From Orientallactaga sibirica (Eukaryota; Chordata; Mammalia; Rodentia; Dipodidae), in contig JAEOAD010000982.1 in assembly GCA_036365145.1 (NCBI GenBank), positions 8,644,001-8,708,000 on the forward strand: a stretch of DNA of 64,000 bases, in the 5' to 3' direction. The notes under the pieces are model-generated. The model did no database searches and was not told where the DNA came from. It was given only the letters and a program-made list of their open reading frames with translations. Of this stretch, positions 62,531 through 64,000 are shown piece after piece. The translations under genes were made by a program, and so were the position numbers. Positions within the stretch are counted from its first letter, which is position 1; every line of letters begins with the position of its first letter.

Positions 62531-64000
62531 CCCCTGCCCCACCAACAGCACTGTAAGACATTTCGGGATTGAATTTGTCTCTAGGATGTCTGATAGTAAA
62601 ACTCTTATCATTGCCTTATTCAGTCATTTCTTTTTCTTTTTAGGTACTGTGTGCATTTTATTTTTTGTAAACTACCTCAAATCATTTGTGGAACAAAGCA
62701 GGACACAACTTTGTAATGACAAAATTATTTTTAAAGACTAGTTTGGGGATCTCAGCTGGCATTTATGTGCAAATGTATAATTGGCTAACAGCCTAGCCCT
62801 AAAATGGCTCAGAACGCTCTGCTCCATCACATGTGCAGGGAATAGTTATAGCCAGAGAAAAGGAAATGGTATACAGAAATCCAGAGACGGTTGCATTGTT
62901 CCAGCTAGATATTTGAATATGGTTGTATATGGCTGCCTGTGATTGAAGTTTGTCATAGCAGACAAGACTCAGATACTTGTTATGTAAGGACACATATGGA
63001 AGCTTCCAAAATTTAGTTTGATTGAATATAAATAAAACATTAAATACATGGAGCTTAAGAAATCAGAACAAAGCTGATGTAGTCGGGTTATAGGGGCCGA
63101 ACTTCATTGTAATAAGCAAACGATCTAGGGTCTTGAGCAAAGTATCTCATCTTCTAGTGAACTTTTGACATTGGAATTGAGCTGTTCACTTTGGGGAATA
63201 CTGACACGGAGCTTCAGGAAGTGGGGACATTTGTGCTAGATAATCCTCAGGTGGCCTTTGTCAATCTGATTGCATAGAAGTTCTATGATTTTCATCTTTA
63301 TATTCAACAATGGATCCTCTTCTCATAGCCCCAAGATCTATTGGAGAAGATGAAGTATTTAGGCAAGATAATGGCTCTGGGCAATCCTATAAGGTAGGGG
63401 GGTTTCTGCCAGAAAAGCAGCCCAGGGCACAAATCTTCTACCTGGTCCATATTTTGTGACATTCATTCAAATTGAAACGTAGTGGTTTTTTTTTCCCCCC
63501 CTTTTAATGTGTCTTGATCCAATTCATGGTTCCTTCAGATGAATAAAACACCGCTATATTATAGTAGATGTTGTAAACCAGCCAGCCATGATATTTTTTT
63601 ATATCATAAACAGCTGCTCTCTAAGCAGACAGAGAGTAAAACAGGCCGATTTGTATTTTACAGCCAGACATGAAACCAGCTTTCAATAATTTGGGAAGCA
63701 CGTGCCACTACTTTTGCTCCTCAGAATGCTAATTTTTAAATGATCTCCTAAAGATTGTCAGCACTACAATTGCTAAAACCTCAAAGGGTAGCTCCATTGT
63801 AGCCACTGACTTGCAAACAGGAAATTTCATAGAATTAATTGATTTTAACTTCAATATGAAATATTGGCACTTGCGAAGATACTGCCCTGTGAACAGATCG
63901 AGGCAGCATTTATGACCTTTTTAACTGCATTCCATTCACTGAAAAATGACAACTATGCTAAAGAAATACTTTCCTCCTTGCTGCTGGCTTCTCCCAATGA
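62531..64000. other. single-copy stretch, candidate conserved non-coding sequence
   Basis: About 1.5 kb to the window edge with no repeat recognised. The last 450 bp are AT-rich with homeodomain-like TAATT words (GAATTAATTGATTTT) and a 7-bp inverted repeat ATGATAT/ATATCAT near 63588. Whether it is conserved cannot be judged here. Confidence 0.4.

Noticed and set aside
1..64000. Bacterial or phage defence system, operon or plasmid
   Set aside because: SINEs, LTRs and L1 across the whole window show it is mammalian nuclear DNA. No prokaryotic gene organisation is present.

Overview
The window is nuclear DNA of a mammal, almost certainly a rodent. It is packed with B1 (7SL-derived) and B4 (tRNA head plus B1-like body) SINEs, rodent L1 3' ends, ERVL/MaLR-type and ERVK-type LTRs, and old mammalian relics (MIR, L2, MER5-like hAT). 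The commonest repeat is a tRNA-derived SINE with head GGGCTGGAGAGATGGC and clear pol III A and B boxes. From memory this fits dipodoid rodents (jerboas; compare the DIP SINE). The species call is an inference. I found no protein-coding exon, rRNA, functional tRNA, snRNA or CRISPR array. All open frames are short, most lie in repeats, and none resembles a known cellular protein. The window is best read as intergenic or deep-intronic sequence.

Naming used below. tSINE-I is the short form, with CCAGATGC-ACAAGGTGGC-GCATCTGG in its body. tSINE-III is an intermediate form containing an ACTAGGTGGC core. tSINE-II is the longest form, with a GC-rich insert and TGGCCACAAGGGGGCGCAC. That last motif is close to the CTCF consensus as I remember it. 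Eleven tSINE-II copies keep it, so the region looks seeded with candidate CTCF sites by a lineage-specific SINE. This is the most interesting system-level signal here.

Layout. 0-7.5 kb: SINE stacks, a MIR with a perfect palindrome, B4s and an L1 tip. 7.7-13.7 kb: a retroelement pile, in which an L1 3' end on the minus strand is split by an ERVK-like LTR, itself split by an ERVL-like provirus; a solo LTR flanked by long direct repeats lies beside it. 14-23 kb: SINEs, a solo ERVL-type LTR with a perfect target duplication, a long L1 3' end, and a B4/tSINE-II/ERVK LTR nest. 23.9-26.4 kb: mostly single copy. 27-39 kb: L1 3' ends, MIR and nested SINE/B4 pairs. 39.6-41.2 kb: hAT relics followed by a single-copy stretch. 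41.8-43.8 kb: an almost intact, young, non-autonomous ERVL-like provirus (target duplication GGGGG, Leu-type primer site, purine tract, closely matching LTRs). 44-52.8 kb: L1, B4 and SINE nests. 52.8-55.9 kb: the longest stretch without recognisable repeats. 55.9-62.5 kb: an interrupted MER5A-like element, SINEs, a solo LTR, a URR1-like element and L2. 62.5-64 kb: single copy, AT-rich, possibly conserved non-coding.

No genes act together here. The recognisable biology is layered retrotransposition, with likely regulatory cargo in the SINEs. Family names come from recalled consensus sequences and were not checked by a database search.
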